Assembly (NCBI GenBank): GCA_039545355.1
Contig: BCJJ01000001.1
Span: forward strand, 556,570 to 620,569
Source of the DNA: Trichosporon coremiiforme
Taxonomy: Eukaryota; Basidiomycota; Tremellomycetes; Trichosporonales; Trichosporonaceae
Reading direction: 5' to 3'
DNA length: 64,000 nt
In this document: positions 44,822-57,573 of the stretch, one piece after another
How positions within the stretch are numbered: position 1 is the stretch's first letter
Layout of the letters: each line of letters opens with the position of its first letter
Program-made: the position numbers and the translations under genes
Notes under the pieces: generated by a model
Told to the model about the DNA's origin: nothing
Seen by the model: only the letters and a program-made list of their open reading frames with translations
The model's database searches: none

Positions 44822-46010
44822 CTAAAGCTCAACCTTGACCTTGACGGCAGAGTCGCCCGCCGGCTCGTTCGGCACCACTTCCTCAATGACAGTGACGGTA
44901 TCCAGCTTCTCCTTGACCTCCTTGGTCCCCTTCTTGCTCTTCTTGCCCTTCTTCTTGTCCTTCTTGCTCTTCTTCTTGCTCTTGCCCTCCGCAGCTTGAC
45001 TATCGGCTGCCCGCTTCTTGTCAAGCTCCTGCTTAACTGCTCCTGCCGCTGCTCCCGCTGCTCCAGCAACAGCTGCGCCCGTGACAGCTGCGCCGCTGGC
45101 GACCGCGCTTCCCTGTGTGACGACGTCCTCGACGACCTTCCGCGCCGGCTTGCCCGTGAGTCCCATGCGAAGCAGCCTGAAGCTGCCCCCGACCCACCAG
45201 GCGGCAAACCCGCCCACGCGGTCAAGCACGCGGCGCTTAATGACGTACGCAACGCAGAGGAGGAAGAATGTAAACGCGGCGGCGATGATCGCGCGGTCCC
45301 ACCAGTCCGCCTTCTCGAGCGCCTTCACGATCTTGCCCGACGCGCCCAGCAGGTCGTTGTACCGCTCGTACAGCGACTGCGTACTGCGTAATGTCTCGGT
45401 GGACGAGTCTGAGGTCAGTTTTCCTGTCCAAGAGAACAACTGGAACGTACCAAGCATTTGAACACTGAGCACACTACGCTCCAGCTCAGCTTGCATCAGC
45501 TGCGTCGTTCGGCGCAGCGCGTCCGTGACCTCGTTGGTCTTCGTTTGCAACGCATCTTCGCCACTATCATCAGCTTGGTACCGAGTCAGATGAGCTCACC
45601 CAACAACGCCGCTACTCTCCTCCATCTCCGGCTGCAACCGCGACTCATCCAGTTCGTAGCGCGCATCTGCCAGGGCCTGGTTCCGCTTGCTCTCGACGAG
45701 CGCACTGCGGTATGCGCGGTGCACGCTGCCGTTAGCTCTTTGTCGATAATCAAGCAGCCACGTACCTCGACCACTCGTCCTCGAGCGCCAGTACTTGACT
45801 CAGTAGCTCCTCTCTCCGCGCACCCGCCAACTCAGCCGTCTCCCGCGCATCCTCTAAGCCGACGCGCACGCTTTCGAGGTCGGCCCTGGCTTCGCCGGCG
45901 AGGTCGCGCGCCAGTGTCGTTGACTGCGCCAGCCGTGGGATCTGGTATTCGCGCACGTCGGCGAGGCGACGCGCGAGCGCCGGTAGCATGTCGAGAATAT
46001 CTTGCGCCAT
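44822..46010 (-). CDS. SEC20: Sec20-type SNARE for Golgi-to-ER traffic
   Basis: Exons 45766-46010, 45600-45725, 45451-45563, 44822-45408; 356 residues; introns 40, 36 and 42 nt. Sec20 is the Qb SNARE of the retrograde Golgi-to-ER fusion machinery. The N-terminal half is helical; the SNARE motif and adjacent RSTQSLYERYNDLLGASGKIVKALEKADWWDR segment match the Sec20 family. The single membrane segment is at about 201-219 (AIIAAAFTFFLLCVAYVI). Beyond it is a luminal tail: an Ala/Val-rich stretch, then a Lys-rich KKKSKKDKKKGKKSKKG-type region, then an acidic end finishing in KVEL. Yeast Sec20 ends in HDEL; KVEL resembles it. An alternative 3' splice site 21 nt downstream in intron 1 would remove seven residues. 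Confidence 0.85.
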
Positions 46011-46218
46011 CGTCTGGTGTTCGTGGCGTGGTGGAAAGTTGGGATGTGGTCAAAATGAATGTCATGTGGGGGAAGCCAAGGAAGTGACGTTTCGACTGTC
46101 GATTCTGACGTTTCAGGGCCGGCAGCCAGGACCACCATTCAGCGTCGCTTGGCCGATCACCGGCTCCGCACTTGTTGACACAAGTCGCGTCTTCCTCGTC
46201 TTCTTCTAACTATACCCA
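46011..46218. promoter_or_regulatory. Shared divergent promoter region SEC20 / LCL3
   Basis: 208 bp between two opposed start codons. Both promoters must fit here. No specific motif was recognised. Confidence 0.5.
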
Positions 46219-47258
46219 ATGTCCACCGCTGTCATCGTACACGAGAAAAGGCGAGGCAGGCGATCATGCGTACGCTATCCCGTGCGCTCCGTCAGTGAAA
46301 CGGCCAAGAACATCATCCCGCAGCTGAAGGACCTGGACTCGACAACCATCGCCGTGCTCTCTGCCCTTGGAGGGACGGCGCTGACACTCGGTGCGCTCAC
46401 CCTCGGCAAGCGCTGGAAGCGGATACGTAACGCCGACGGCGTGCCCCCACGCTTGCTCGATAATCAAGGCTCCATCGTCGGTGTCGTCACTCGGTGAGCT
46501 TCACAGTACCGTTCGTCAGCTGACTTGTAGTGTAGGCGATGGCGACGGATTCAGGCTATACCACACCCCGGGACCGTTCTGGCGCGGACCGCTCAAGCTG
46601 CGCAAGGTTCCAACTGCGCCGAAGGGTGAGTTGGGTTGCCCCTGAACAACAGACAACTCTGACAAGGCGCAGACCTGAAGAACGAGACGCTGTCGGTCCG
46701 CATTGCCGGCGTGGACGCTCCGGAACTCGCACACTTCGGGAACCCCGCCCAGCCTCATGGCAAGGAAAGTCTAGAGTGGCTTACTAAAACCGTTCTGGGT
46801 AAGCGGCTGCGGGTACAGGTCCTCCGGCGAGACCAGTATAGTCGAATAGTGAGTGCTTGCGTTGAGAATCAAGCTGTACACATCCGGGACTGCGGCTGAT
46901 AGGCAGGTCGGCATTCCGTATATCACCCGCTGGATCCTGCCCGACAAACCCCTCCCCCTTATGATGCTAAAAGAGGGTCAGGCGGTCGTGTATGAGGCCG
47001 GTGGCGCCGAGTACGGCAAGTGGGGCTTGGACAAGATGAAGCAGATCGAGGACGAGGCTCGGTGAGTTGCTGCGACCTGTCGGTTTGTAACTGACCCGTA
47101 GACGCGCCAGGCGAGGTCTCTGGGGAGCGAAGAAGATTGAGCTTCCGGGCGACTACAAGAAACGCGTGCGCGAAGGCGGTGACGTGCACGAGACGAAGCA
47201 GACAGGGAGGGAGAGCTGGTGGCATATGATGGGTCGGTGGCTGGGAGGGAAGACCTGA
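46219..47258 (+). CDS. LCL3: Lcl3-like membrane-anchored thermonuclease
   Basis: Exons 46219-46493, 46531-46625, 46673-46848, 46907-47061, 47102-47258; 285 residues (yeast Lcl3 has 274). Lcl3 proteins are putative mitochondrial membrane endonucleases of the staphylococcal nuclease fold. A basic N-terminus is followed by one membrane segment at about 41-62 ([22 protein letters not shown]). The nuclease domain begins with [18 protein letters not shown] and contains [14 protein letters not shown] (acidic metal and catalytic residues), [11 protein letters not shown] and, near the end, RRGLWG. Introns are 37, 47, 58 and 40 nt. No residue of the nuclease core seems to be missing. Confidence 0.9.
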
Positions 47259-47521
47259 ACAACAAACAACAATGTAGCACGAGTCGCATGCTTCACGAAC
47301 TACGAACCACGAATCCATATCTACGTATCTCATCTATAATCTGCTTTCACAGTCTTCTGCATTGGGTGCATTGGACTCTGTTCAGAAGAGATGTCACCAG
47401 GAGAAATGGCAGAGCCCAAAACGCGGTACGCACCGAGCCGGAAATTGCCTCCGGCTGCCGCGCGTCATCTCGATGTTGTTGACATCGCCGTGACCGCTGG
47501 CCGTCATCAGCACCATCCACC

Positions 47522-50500
47522 ATGGCCACCGTGCCGTTCACGCCGAGGCCGACGCGCCAAAGTGGCCGCTACTTCACTCCGAGAGATCTGCAACGCGTAA
47601 GTCTCAATAAATGCTTTGGTGCCTGGACATCCAAACGAGTGTTGGCTATACGACAGCTACTAGTTCGCGAACCATAGCTGACAGCAGTATGCAACGACCA
47701 TCGCGAGTGTGCGCGGCAAACCGACAGACGAGATTCTGGAGGAGCTTGAGAACTCCGGCGATGCTGCCATCCGCGCTCAGATCGGTATGTCCTTCCAGCT
47801 GCAGTCGCCGCACGACCGAAGCTGACGGTAGACTTCGCCCGAGAACACGAACGACGGACAACGCCCGGCACCGCCGCCAGCATGCTGACGCGGGGTGAGC
47901 GGGGCGAGTCACGCGCAGAGTCTCGTGCCGAGAGCCGAACGGAGAATAGGACAGAAAGCCGGGCGACCGACCGCGATCGCGAGCGCGTGCGCCGAGAACG
48001 GGAGCGCGAGAGCCGACCAAGCAGCAGCGGGAGCTACCGCGATCGCGAACGTGATCGAGAGAGGGAGAGAGAGCGTGACCGAGATCGCGGAGAACGACCA
48101 CGGAGTGACTCCCTGCGACACCGCGAACGCGAGCGCGAACCGCAAACGCGTGTGGCAGTCGAGGTCGAGGTGGACGGACGTGCCATCGCTGGTACCTCGG
48201 CTACACTGTCACGACCTTCCCCGCCGGCAAGGCTGCTCGAGGGCGTGCCCCTCGCGGTGCAGGAGGCGTGGGTCTGCGAGGACCTAATGTTCGTCTTGCC
48301 GGGCATCGAGGGTGAACTCATTCGCTACGCGGAAGGGTACGACCCGATGGACGTTGAGCAGAGGCTGCAAGGCGCGCGGTGGCAGGTTGACCCCACGCTT
48401 GGTGAGCTTGTTCGAGACTGGACTAGCTGACATCAGACCCATCGCTGCTCTCACTCGTGAACCGGCTGCTGCCGATAGCGACTTTTTTCACGTCTGTAGA
48501 GGCGTCGATCGAACTCCGCAACTCGCCCGAATACGGCATGGTCGGACACGCGCTCTCGGCGGGCATCCGCGGCATGCTCAAGGAGTACCGCGTATTGACG
48601 GCGCAACTCGAGTCGCTGTTCCTGACGAGCCCGACATTTACGCTGCAGACGCTCTACTTCCATTTACACCCGACGCTGCATACGATGTCGCTGCTCAGCA
48701 GCTTGTGCATGGCGCTCGAGACGGACGATAAGCCGAACGATGACGATGCGTCGGACGACGAGGATGACGGACTCGGCGGCATGGCTGAGGAGCTCGGACT
48801 CGGAGGCGCCCTCGGCCTCATGCGCAACCTGAAGGCGCAGGAGGGATTGATTAACGGAGGCGGGCTGGTCGTTGGGGGCGAGGTGCTCGGCATCATCTGC
48901 GAGCGAGAAGCAACCATGAGCGGGTGAGTTGTGTTTAGACCGTTTGTCAGCTAACGTCAGTGACCCGACAGCGACCTCTCTGCATTCGCAGCTGCTACTG
49001 CACGCCTCGCAACCGTACGCACGCATGCTACTCCGCTGGATTTCGACGGGCAAGCTGTCCGACCCATACCACGAGTTCATGGTGAAGGAGTCTGGACACA
49101 TCACGAAGGGTGTGCTCGAGTCAGACTACACCGACGAGTACTGGGACCGGCGGTACACCCTGCGCGACGGCAGCTCGCTTGCGTCGTCGTCAAAGGTGCA
49201 GGGCGCGAAGGCACCGAGTCTTGGCGCAGCGCCGAACCCGCGGCAGGGTACGAACCGGCTGCCAGGCGGTGCATGCATCCCCGCGTTCTTGCAGCCGTGG
49301 AAGCACAAGATCCTGCTCGCGGGCAAGTACTTGAACGTGATGCGGGAGTGCGGTATCGACGTGAAGAAGGACGACGAGGAAGCTGGCAGCAACCAGCCGA
49401 TTGTCATGAACGAGCCGAAGTGAGTCCAAGCTTCGCTGGGCTGTTCTCCGAAGCTGACCCCAGATTCTACAAGCGCATCGAAGACGCGTACATCTACGCG
49501 AACCGGACGCTGCTCAAGCTGCTGGTCGAGGAGCAGGAGCTCATTCCGCATCTGCGATCGCTTAAGCACTTCTTCTTTGCGGACCAGAGCGACTCCCTGA
49601 CTAACTTCCTCGACCTGGCGCACAGCGACCTGACAAAGAAAAGCGCGAAGCAGGTGTCCATCGTGAAGCTTCAATCGCTGCTCGATCTGGCCGTCCGCAA
49701 TCCCGCGTCCTCTTCCTCAAACGACCCGTATAAGGACAATCTGAAGGTGACGATGGCAAGCCAGGGTTTGTATGACTGGCTGCTGAAGATTGTGACGCAC
49801 ACGAGCTCGCTCGAGGACGGCGAGCTCGATTTTGCGCTATCTGGCGACACAGGGACGAAGGACAAGGAGCTCCTCGGCATCGACGCGGTCACGTTCGACT
49901 ACCAGGTCAAGTTCCCGCTCTCGCTCGTCATCTCGCGTAAGGCGATCACGCGGTACCAGCTCCTGTTCCGGTTCCTCGTGCACCTTCACCACCTCGAGGC
50001 GGGGCTGTCGGGCATGTGGCTCGAGCACAAGACGCCGCTATGGGGCCCGACAGGCAACGAGGACATGGACGCGTGGGCGCGACGCATCTTTGCGCTGCGC
50101 GCGCGCATGCTCGCGTTCGTCCGGCACATGCTCGCGTACGCGACCGGCGAGGTGCTCGAGAGCAACTGGCGCGCGCTCGAGACGCAGCTGGCAAAGGTCC
50201 AGACTGTCGACCAGCTCATGCGCGACCACGTCGACTTCCTCGACACGTGCCTCAAGCAGTGCATGCTGACAAACTCGAAACTGCTCAGCGTCTACTCCAA
50301 ACTGATGCGCACAATCTCGAGCTTCATCGCGTACCATGACCGCAACTTTGTCGCCGAGATGGAGGCGTACCGCAAGGACCCCGTTAGGGGAAACGACGCG
50401 GGCAAGGTCGAGCACCGCTGGACGCAACTCAAAAAGTTCGAGCTCCACTTCACGCACAACACGAATCTGCACCTCGATGCCGTCACATACAACGCGGGCA

Positions 50501-50562
50501 GCGAGAACGTCGCTCTCCTCGCGCTCGTCACGAGGCTGCACCAGACGACCCTCCGCCGTTAG
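47522..50562 (+). CDS. Gamma-tubulin complex component 2 (GCP2/Spc97)
   Basis: Six exons: 47522-47596, 47688-47784, 47832-48401, 48437-48923, 48961-49419, 49464-50562; 928 residues. GCP2 pairs with GCP3 to hold two gamma-tubulins and nucleate microtubules. After an Arg/Glu/Asp-rich disordered N-terminal stretch (about 68-170, RERERE-type repeats) the GRIP1 region starts near residue 192 (LLEGVPLAVQEAWVCEDL). It contains YEYHL-like helices and an acidic Asp/Glu insert (DDDASDDEDD). The GCP C-terminal domain (about 570-928) shows FYKRIEDAYIYANRTLLKLL, FFFADQSDSLTNFLDLAHSDL, YQVKFPLSLVISRKAITRYQLLFRF, HMLAYATGEVLESNW and HTNLHLD-type motifs typical of GCP2. Introns are 91, 47, 35, 37 and 44 nt. 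Confidence 0.93.
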
Positions 50563-51098
50563 CCATCGCCCGTAGACCAATAGCTGGCGTCTGTATCTGC
50601 ATGCAACCTTTAATGAGACGTTCGAGAAACCAAACCCATACATCTTGAAAATCCCCTACAAGTTTCCTCCTGTCTGTTGTCTGTGTTGTCCTACTTATAT
50701 CAAGCGCAGGCCAGTTTATATGGTGTGAGCGGGCTGGGCGGTGGTGTGGCGCGTCGGCGTGCTGTGCACGGCATGTGGTAGTGGCGCTGTGTGGGGGTAC
50801 TTAGGCGCCTAAGCGGAATGGTAATCGCCTCTCGGGTTAGAGAGGGGGTATCAATGTCGTGACAGGATCAGGGAACGCGGAAAAGTGTTTGATGTTGAAA
50901 TAGAGAGAAGGAAATAGGAGAGTTCAAAACTAAAGTGTAGCGAGGGCGGCGAGGGCCCGTCAAGCCGTAAAGTGCTGAATGAGGAAACCAAAAACAATCG
51001 AGAGATGATAAAAAAGCAAAAAATGGGTGGGAAAACGAATGGTGTCGAGAAGAGCTGTTGGATCGAATTTTGGATGTGACGCGCGCTGATATACGCGC
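50563..51098. other. Convergent 3' region GCP2 / kinesin
   Basis: 536 bp between the two stops. The stretch 50980-51050 is A-rich on this strand (T-rich on the kinesin sense strand), fitting 3' end sequence. No gene. Confidence 0.55.
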
Positions 51099-54000
51099 TT
51101 AGAAGCACTTGAGCTTCTGGTCTGAGCGCTTGCTGACCTTGGCATCGACCATGCGGTCGAGCTTGGCCTTGCACTGAGCGAGCTCAGTCTTGGACGCCTC
51201 GAGGCGCTGTCGGTCGGCGATACGCTCGTACTGGCAGTCGGCGAGCTCGTTCTTGATCTCGACGAGGTCGCGGCGGAGAGAGTCGCGCTCGCGCTTGAGC
51301 TCGGCCATCTCGCGGTTCACGTCGTCGACGCGCACCTTGAGCTTCGAATTGTTCTTGCGGAGCTCAATGAGGTCCTTCGTGAACGCCTCGTTGTCCTTCT
51401 GTGCGCTGCCGAGGGAGGACTCGAGCTCGACAAGCTTGTCGCGAGTCTCCGTTAACGAAGCGAGCGCCTCCTCGCGCTCCGCAAGGGCCTTCTCGACCTC
51501 GGCGACAGTGACGAGGCTCTCGGGGCGCAGGCTGACAGCGTGTCCGTCGTGCGAGTCGTACTTGCTGGAACGGGCCGACTCGACACTGCCCTCGTGCGCG
51601 CTCGTCCGTCCCGGCAGAGACGCGTTTGTGAGCGTCGGAGACAGGATCGCCTCCCGTCCCGCTGGAAGTGGCGGGAGCGGCGCAGTGGGCGGCGGCCCGA
51701 TAGGCGGCAGCTTGGAGCGCGAGCTGCGGTCGATCATCTGCTTCGAGTCCCGGTTCTTCGACAGCTCCTGGTTCTGCGACTTGAGGTCGGCCGCCTCGGC
51801 GGACAGCACAGAGCATCGCTTCTCGAGCTCGGCGAGCTTATTCAGGTCCGCGGAACGCTGCACCTCGTGTTCGTCCCGGATCTTGGACAGCTCGAACTTG
51901 AACTGGTCCGCCTTCATCTTGAGCTGCCGCTTCTCGTCCTCGGCGGCCTGCAGCTCCTTCTCCATCTCCTCCATCGCCTGCACAATCATGTTGTGCTCCT
52001 CGGCGGGCACCACGTCCTCGTCTTGCGAGGCGGCTGCAGCGCCACCAGCGGCACCGACAGCGAGACCAGCGGCAACAGCAGCGGCGGCGAGAGCAGCGGG
52101 GGACGTGCGCTCCGAGAGTTCCTGCTCGGCCTTGACCTTGGCCTCGTTTGCGGCAGCGAGCTCGTTGCGCAGAGACTCGACAGCAGCAGACGATGCGGTA
52201 AGCTCGTTCTGCAGCTTGGACAGGACGTCAGCGTGGCGCTGCTCGACCTCGGCGATATCCTTGTTGTGCGACGCAACGAGGTTGTCGCGCTCCTGCTGGT
52301 GGCGCCGTCCCGTGGCCGCCAGCTCCTCCCAGGCGGCATCCAACGCCGACTTCATGTCGCTCGACTCGCCACGCTCCTCGGTGTGCCGTGTCTCGAGCTC
52401 AGTGAGGTTGCGGGCGTGCTCTTCGCGCAGCTCCTCCATCTCCGTCTTGTGCTGCGCCAGCGTCTCCTCGAGCTTCTGTCGGATCGCGCGCGCCGTGTTG
52501 TTGTGCTCGTCCTCAAGCGCCGTGATTGAGCGCGCGTGATTAACGAAAATCTTGTCGATCTCGTCAGCATGCTCGCGACGCAAACGCTCGATGACGTCCT
52601 CCGTGTCGAACGACGCCGGAGTCGTGCCCTGCTCGAGCGTCTTCTTCAGGTACTTGATCTCGGCCTCACGCTGCTTCAGCTGGGCGTCACGGTCCGTGAC
52701 AGCCTTCTGCAGCAGGTTGATGTCTATCTCAAGGCTCTGAACGGAGCGCATCGGCTTGGACTCGAAGGGCATCGACTGGCGCTTCGGCGAACGGTCGAAC
52801 TTGGGCGATCGCTCGTACGCGCTGGGAGTGCCGTTGCCGTTAGCAGGCGGGCTCCAGGAGTAGCGAGGCGAGTTGCTCATGTACGCTAAGCCGTTGATGT
52901 TCTGGGAGAGGGAGAGAGGGCGAAGGATGCGCTCGCTGTTAATACGGCGCGCGTCGATCGAGTTGGCGCGGAACGCAGCGTAGGGCGAGCGCTGGAGAGA
53001 CAACGGGTCGTCCGTGTGGATCTGGGGCGATACGGCGCGGCTGGCGAGCTTGGGCGTCTGCAGCGTCGTCTCACTCTCGCTCGACTCGTTGCCGGTCGAC
53101 CCGCGTTTGTTGTTCGTCGTCGAGTCGCCGTCGCGCTCCTCATCTTCGTCCTCGAGCTCCTCGTCGTGCTCTGACGGGGGCTCGAGAGTCGGCGCCGCGG
53201 GATGCTGCATCTCGTGACGCATCTCAATCTCGCGCAGGCGCATCAGGAGGGCCTCGTTTTCCTTGCGGAGAATGTCAACCTCGGACTCGGGGTCCTCTGC
53301 GATCGTACGGAGGGCAGGGGTCTCGGGCGGCGTTGGGCTCGTCGATTTGGGCGCGTCGTGGGACGGCTCAAGGGCAGGAACGGGGACGTCCTTGGCGAGG
53401 GCAACAGTAGGCGTAGCGACAGATTGCTTCGGCGTGATATCCGCGTCCGCCTCCGCCTCCGCCTCCTCCGGCAGGTCGTCAGAGAGGTCGATCTCGTGGG
53501 GCATCTCGACGTGGCCGTTGGTGGAAGCCTTGTCGGTCTCATTCTCAGCCTCAGCCTCGGGCTCCTTCATTGTCGGTGTCTCGAGCTTCTCGGGAACCTC
53601 GTCGGCCGCCTCCTTGCTTTCCTCAACCTCCTTCTCCTTGACTTCAGCATTGGGCTCAGCCACGGGCTCCTTGGGCTCAGGCTCCTCGGACGTCTCGGTC
53701 TTCGGGATCTCAGGCTCGCCTTGCTGAGCCTCCATGGAGGGCCGGGAGACGATGGAGAGGTCATCATCCTCGTCGACGTCGTCGGGCATATCGGCGGCGG
53801 AGCGGGCGACAGCGACGGTGGCGGCAGAGGCGGTAGCAGCTCCCGCGGTGCCAGCAATCAGGGCCAGAGTCTTGCTCTTGGACAGCTTGACCTCAAGCTC
53901 CTGGATACGGCGTTCCCGAGACTCGAGCTCCTCCAGGAGCAGGTTGACGTCCTGCTGGTTGTCGACCATGGCCATGCGGGACTCGAGGTCGCGGACGGTG

Positions 54001-56912
54001 GACTCACGCTCCTCCGCCTCACGCTCGTAGCGCTCGACAAGATCCGCGAGCTCCGTCGCGCGGTTGTCCGACGTGGCGATGCGCTGCTCGAGTTGCGTAA
54101 TGTACGTGTTGCTCTTAGCAGACTCGGCCTTCAGATCCTGGATCTCCTTGGTAAGGCCGGCAATGACATCGGTCTGGCGATCGTCGTTGTCGGTGAAGTT
54201 GCGGAACTTCTGCTCGAGGTCGCGGATGTACGCCTCGGACGACTCGTTGCGGGCAGTGAGCTTGGTGAGACGACCCTGAAGCTCGGTGACATAACTCTCG
54301 TGCTCCGAAAGCCGCTCTTGCGTCTTGATCAAGTCATGTGCCTGCTCCTCGTGCGACTGCTCACGTGCAGCGGCCTCAGCGCGGAGCATCGCAAGCTGGT
54401 TGTTGAGGGAGGTGACGACCTTCTCGTACCTGGTGGCGATGTCAGTATTGCCTACGGGACGCATTGGCTGGCGGCCAGGTGGTTGTCAAGCAACCAGTGA
54501 CAGAGCTGTCTGTACTCACTCCAAAACAACAGGTTCAATCGTCTCGTTAAACTGCCTAAGCTTGTCGTCCTCCAGCGCGTCTGGATCGCTGAGCGCGACA
54601 ATCTCGCGACACTTCTCGAAGTACTGGTCCTGTAACTGTGAATGAGTCAGCAAACGTCTTTAACCGGAAAAGATCTCGCGGAACGGCTTGTGGCGAGGAT
54701 AATCCAGGGGCAGGGACAAGGACGAGCCAAGTTTTGGTACGTCGGCCCTCCGCATCCCTGTCCACCAGCCCCTAACTCTAAAACGTACGTGGCTGAAATC
54801 GTCCTCCAGATCGGCCAGCTTATCGGTGAGCTCCATGACTTGGCGAGCGAGCGCCTCCTCATCGACTGAAGACTCAAATCTACCCGAACTTCGCACCGCA
54901 GCCCCAGGGTTAGCCTCCAGGGTTGAAATCTTGGTACGGAGTTTGAGCACCGTGTTACGGAGGTAGTCGATGTCGTCCCAGCCCACCTCAGACTGGTTCT
55001 TGCTAACGGCGTTCTTGATCCTACGCGCACGCGACGCGTAGTTGATCGTGTTGATGGTTTCCGAGATGTTGTACTCGAGGGGCGAGATACACGCGATCAT
55101 CGTCGTCATCGCATTTCCGCCGATCGAGTCTGCGGGTCAGCACATGCTATTCCGTCGTTCCGTTCCATTCCAAGGCCGCCGCTGCCCAAAGAAGCGGCAC
55201 CAGAGCGTTGCGACTCCACCTTACGACAGGGGCTAACCCGTTTCAAACTCACCTTGCAGCAATCTCGTCAGTTTAGAGTCTCGGTACGGAACGTGTCCGC
55301 GGTTCTTGGCGGGTTCGGCGACTGCGATGGGTGTCAGTTAAAGCTCTGGAGAACATGGCGGGGGTACATACGAGCAGAAATGACGTTTCCGAGGGCGAGC
55401 AGACCGCTGTTGATTGAGATACCCTCCTTCATACGCTCAGCTTGGGCGCCCGTTCGCTTGAGGCGCTCGGAACCAGCAAGATCGACCAGGTTGAACTTGC
55501 TGGTCACGACAACAAGCTCATCCTCGTTGTGAGGCACGGGAGCGCCCCCGCCCATGTACATGCTAGATGGGCGCATGAGCTTGTTGTAGCTCGAAGGAGG
55601 CTGGGCGCGAGTGAACACCGGCGTGGTAGACCGGGAACCGTTGCCGCCGGCGACAGACATCGGCCGCCTTGACGGCGTCATGCGTCCACTGGGGCCATCG
55701 CTGATGCCGCTGTCTGCCCGACGCGTCTGGATCAGCGTCAGGGCGAAGATGGCGTGCGAACGTGACGAGGTCTGATTCATGTTGGTCTCGCCAGTCCTTC
55801 GGCGGAGCGATCCCTCGCTGAGAAGCTGCATAACCTCGGACACATTCGCGACCTTGATCTCGCGGACGCCGGACCATACGATCCGGCCATCCTGGTTCTC
55901 GCGGATCGAGACGGGCATGTTCGTGTTGCTCAGCAGGTCGATGAGGTCCTCGTTGTACAGCTCCAGGAAAGAGACGCGGCACTCCCAACTGGCGCCAGGT
56001 CCAGACTGCAAGCGGATCTCCTCTGCCCGGCGGAAGACCTGCTCGACGGTGCGCGGGATCAGACCAGCGCGCGAATGGTCAGACAGGTCGAGGTAGTCCT
56101 CCTCATCTCCAGTGGTTCCCATCGAGTACGACTTTCCGGAGCTCGTCTGGCCGTACGCGAGGAACGTGACGTTGAAGCCGCGGAGGAACTCCTCGATCCG
56201 CTCGCGCGCTGTGACATTGTAGAGGTCAATCTGGGACGCCTGTTCGCCGAGAACGCGGTCAAACGTGAATGTCGGATGCCTCTTGCTGGTAGACGCAACG
56301 GACGCAGAACCCGCCAATGTCGCGGGGTCGACGCTCACTCGGACTTCGGTCGACGACGTCGGGTGGACCAGCACGGACCGATGGCGAGACGGGATATTAG
56401 GGTCCTCGGGCTCAGATGGGCGAATACGGAGTACTGGTTGAAGTTAGTAAAATTGGGTGATGCTTGCAGAGTGAGAGATAGAGGCAACACCATCCGGCTA
56501 TGCGTACGCACGCGCCAATGGATAGAACCCGCACTGTACGGAGGTGTTGGTCCGTGCTGACGCCGCAAACGCCTTCTTGCCTGGCGACGACGGTGCCGGG
56601 TGCGGCGCGCCATGCAGCCGCCAACGAGCACGGTGGAATGTTGGAGTGTGACACGCAAGGATTCTCGGATCTGAACTCACCTACGCGCACCTGCCCTTTG
56701 TCTGCGTTGTCCTCGGCTGTCGGTGATGAGCTCCTGTTACTGCTGGAGGGCATCGAGGGTATCGGGTCGCTCGGCGGCGGCCCATAGCTGCGGTAGCGGC
56801 CGGAGGCCGACTGGGGCCGCGGAAGCTGAGAGTGTGGTGACTGGGGGGTGGGTGATCCCACAAGGGAAGCGCGTCGGCGCGCCGGCGAAGGGATTGCGGA
56901 CATGGCTGCCAT
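51099..56912 (-). CDS. Long kinesin with N-terminal motor (kinesin-4-like)
   Basis: Six exons: 56681-56912, 55372-56433, 55253-55321, 54789-55129, 54520-54629, 51099-54429; 1714 residues. Motor domain about 75-480: VVLRIRPS, P-loop AYGQTSSGKSYSMG at about 170-180, Switch I NQTSSRSH (about 297), Switch II LVDLAGSE (about 393), then PYRDSKLTRLLQDSIGGNA and CISPLEYNISETINTINYASRAR. The P-loop ends GKS rather than the usual GKT. About 70 Ser/Pro/Arg-rich residues are inserted between Switch I and Switch II. The stalk has long coiled-coils interrupted by acidic, Pro/Glu-rich linkers (about 800-1020) and an Ala-rich segment. A very long stalk suits a kinesin-4 family member, but class assignment is uncertain. 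Introns are 247, 50, 123, 159 and 90 nt. Confidence 0.9.
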
Positions 56913-57544
56913 GAGATCTAGGGCGGATCACTCAGAACGTCGCGACTGCCGACGTGTCGAAAGCGATCCAGCACGAGTGCGACGTCGGCTGGCTGTGATC
57001 AGTCGACGGACCGTGTCGAGCGGGAGACCCCTGCGATGGGCAAGAGACGTGTAACGCGTCGGCGACGCGGGCAACGACGGACTGCAGGATCGAAAGGAAG
57101 ACGGAGAGGGACAGGGACGAGGTCCTGGCCTTGGACTTAGGCCGTTGCCGAGTGATCGATCAGTCGTGCAGACCAGTCGTGCCGGTGCCCTCGAGGAAAA
57201 GAGAATGCCGGGTGGCGAGTAGGTCTAGTCGGGCAGTGAGTCTGGAAGCAGGAAGCAGTGCCGTTACGGTGTTGTCAAGCAAGGACAATGTTCGTGGGGT
57301 TGGACGTGTGAGTGGTCGAACAAGCGGTGTTGAGTGAGAAAGGAGGTGGGTGTGAGGGTGGGTAGTCGTGCGTGATGCGTGATTGCGTGTGGAAATTGAG
57401 GGGGATGTGTGTGTGTACGTGTATGTGTGGACGGTGTCGATCGGATACTTTGGGTTGCGCAGTGTACAAAGGGACGGCGGGCGGGGAAGGGGAGAAGGAA
57501 CTGATGGCGAGCCAAGGTCGATGGACAGCGAGGAAGAGGGTAAA

Positions 57545-57573
57545 GGTGACAGGTGACTGGTGACTGGTGACTT
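57545..57573. repeat. Short GGTGACT tandem repeat
   Basis: Four near-perfect copies of GGTGAC(T/A) in a row, about 630-660 bp upstream of the kinesin ATG. Confidence 0.8.

Noticed and set aside
54430..54519. Start of a separate gene at 54464 (ATG in frame with the long stalk)
   Set aside because: The preceding exon joins by canonical sites to continue the kinesin frame, and the ATG lies inside the intron.
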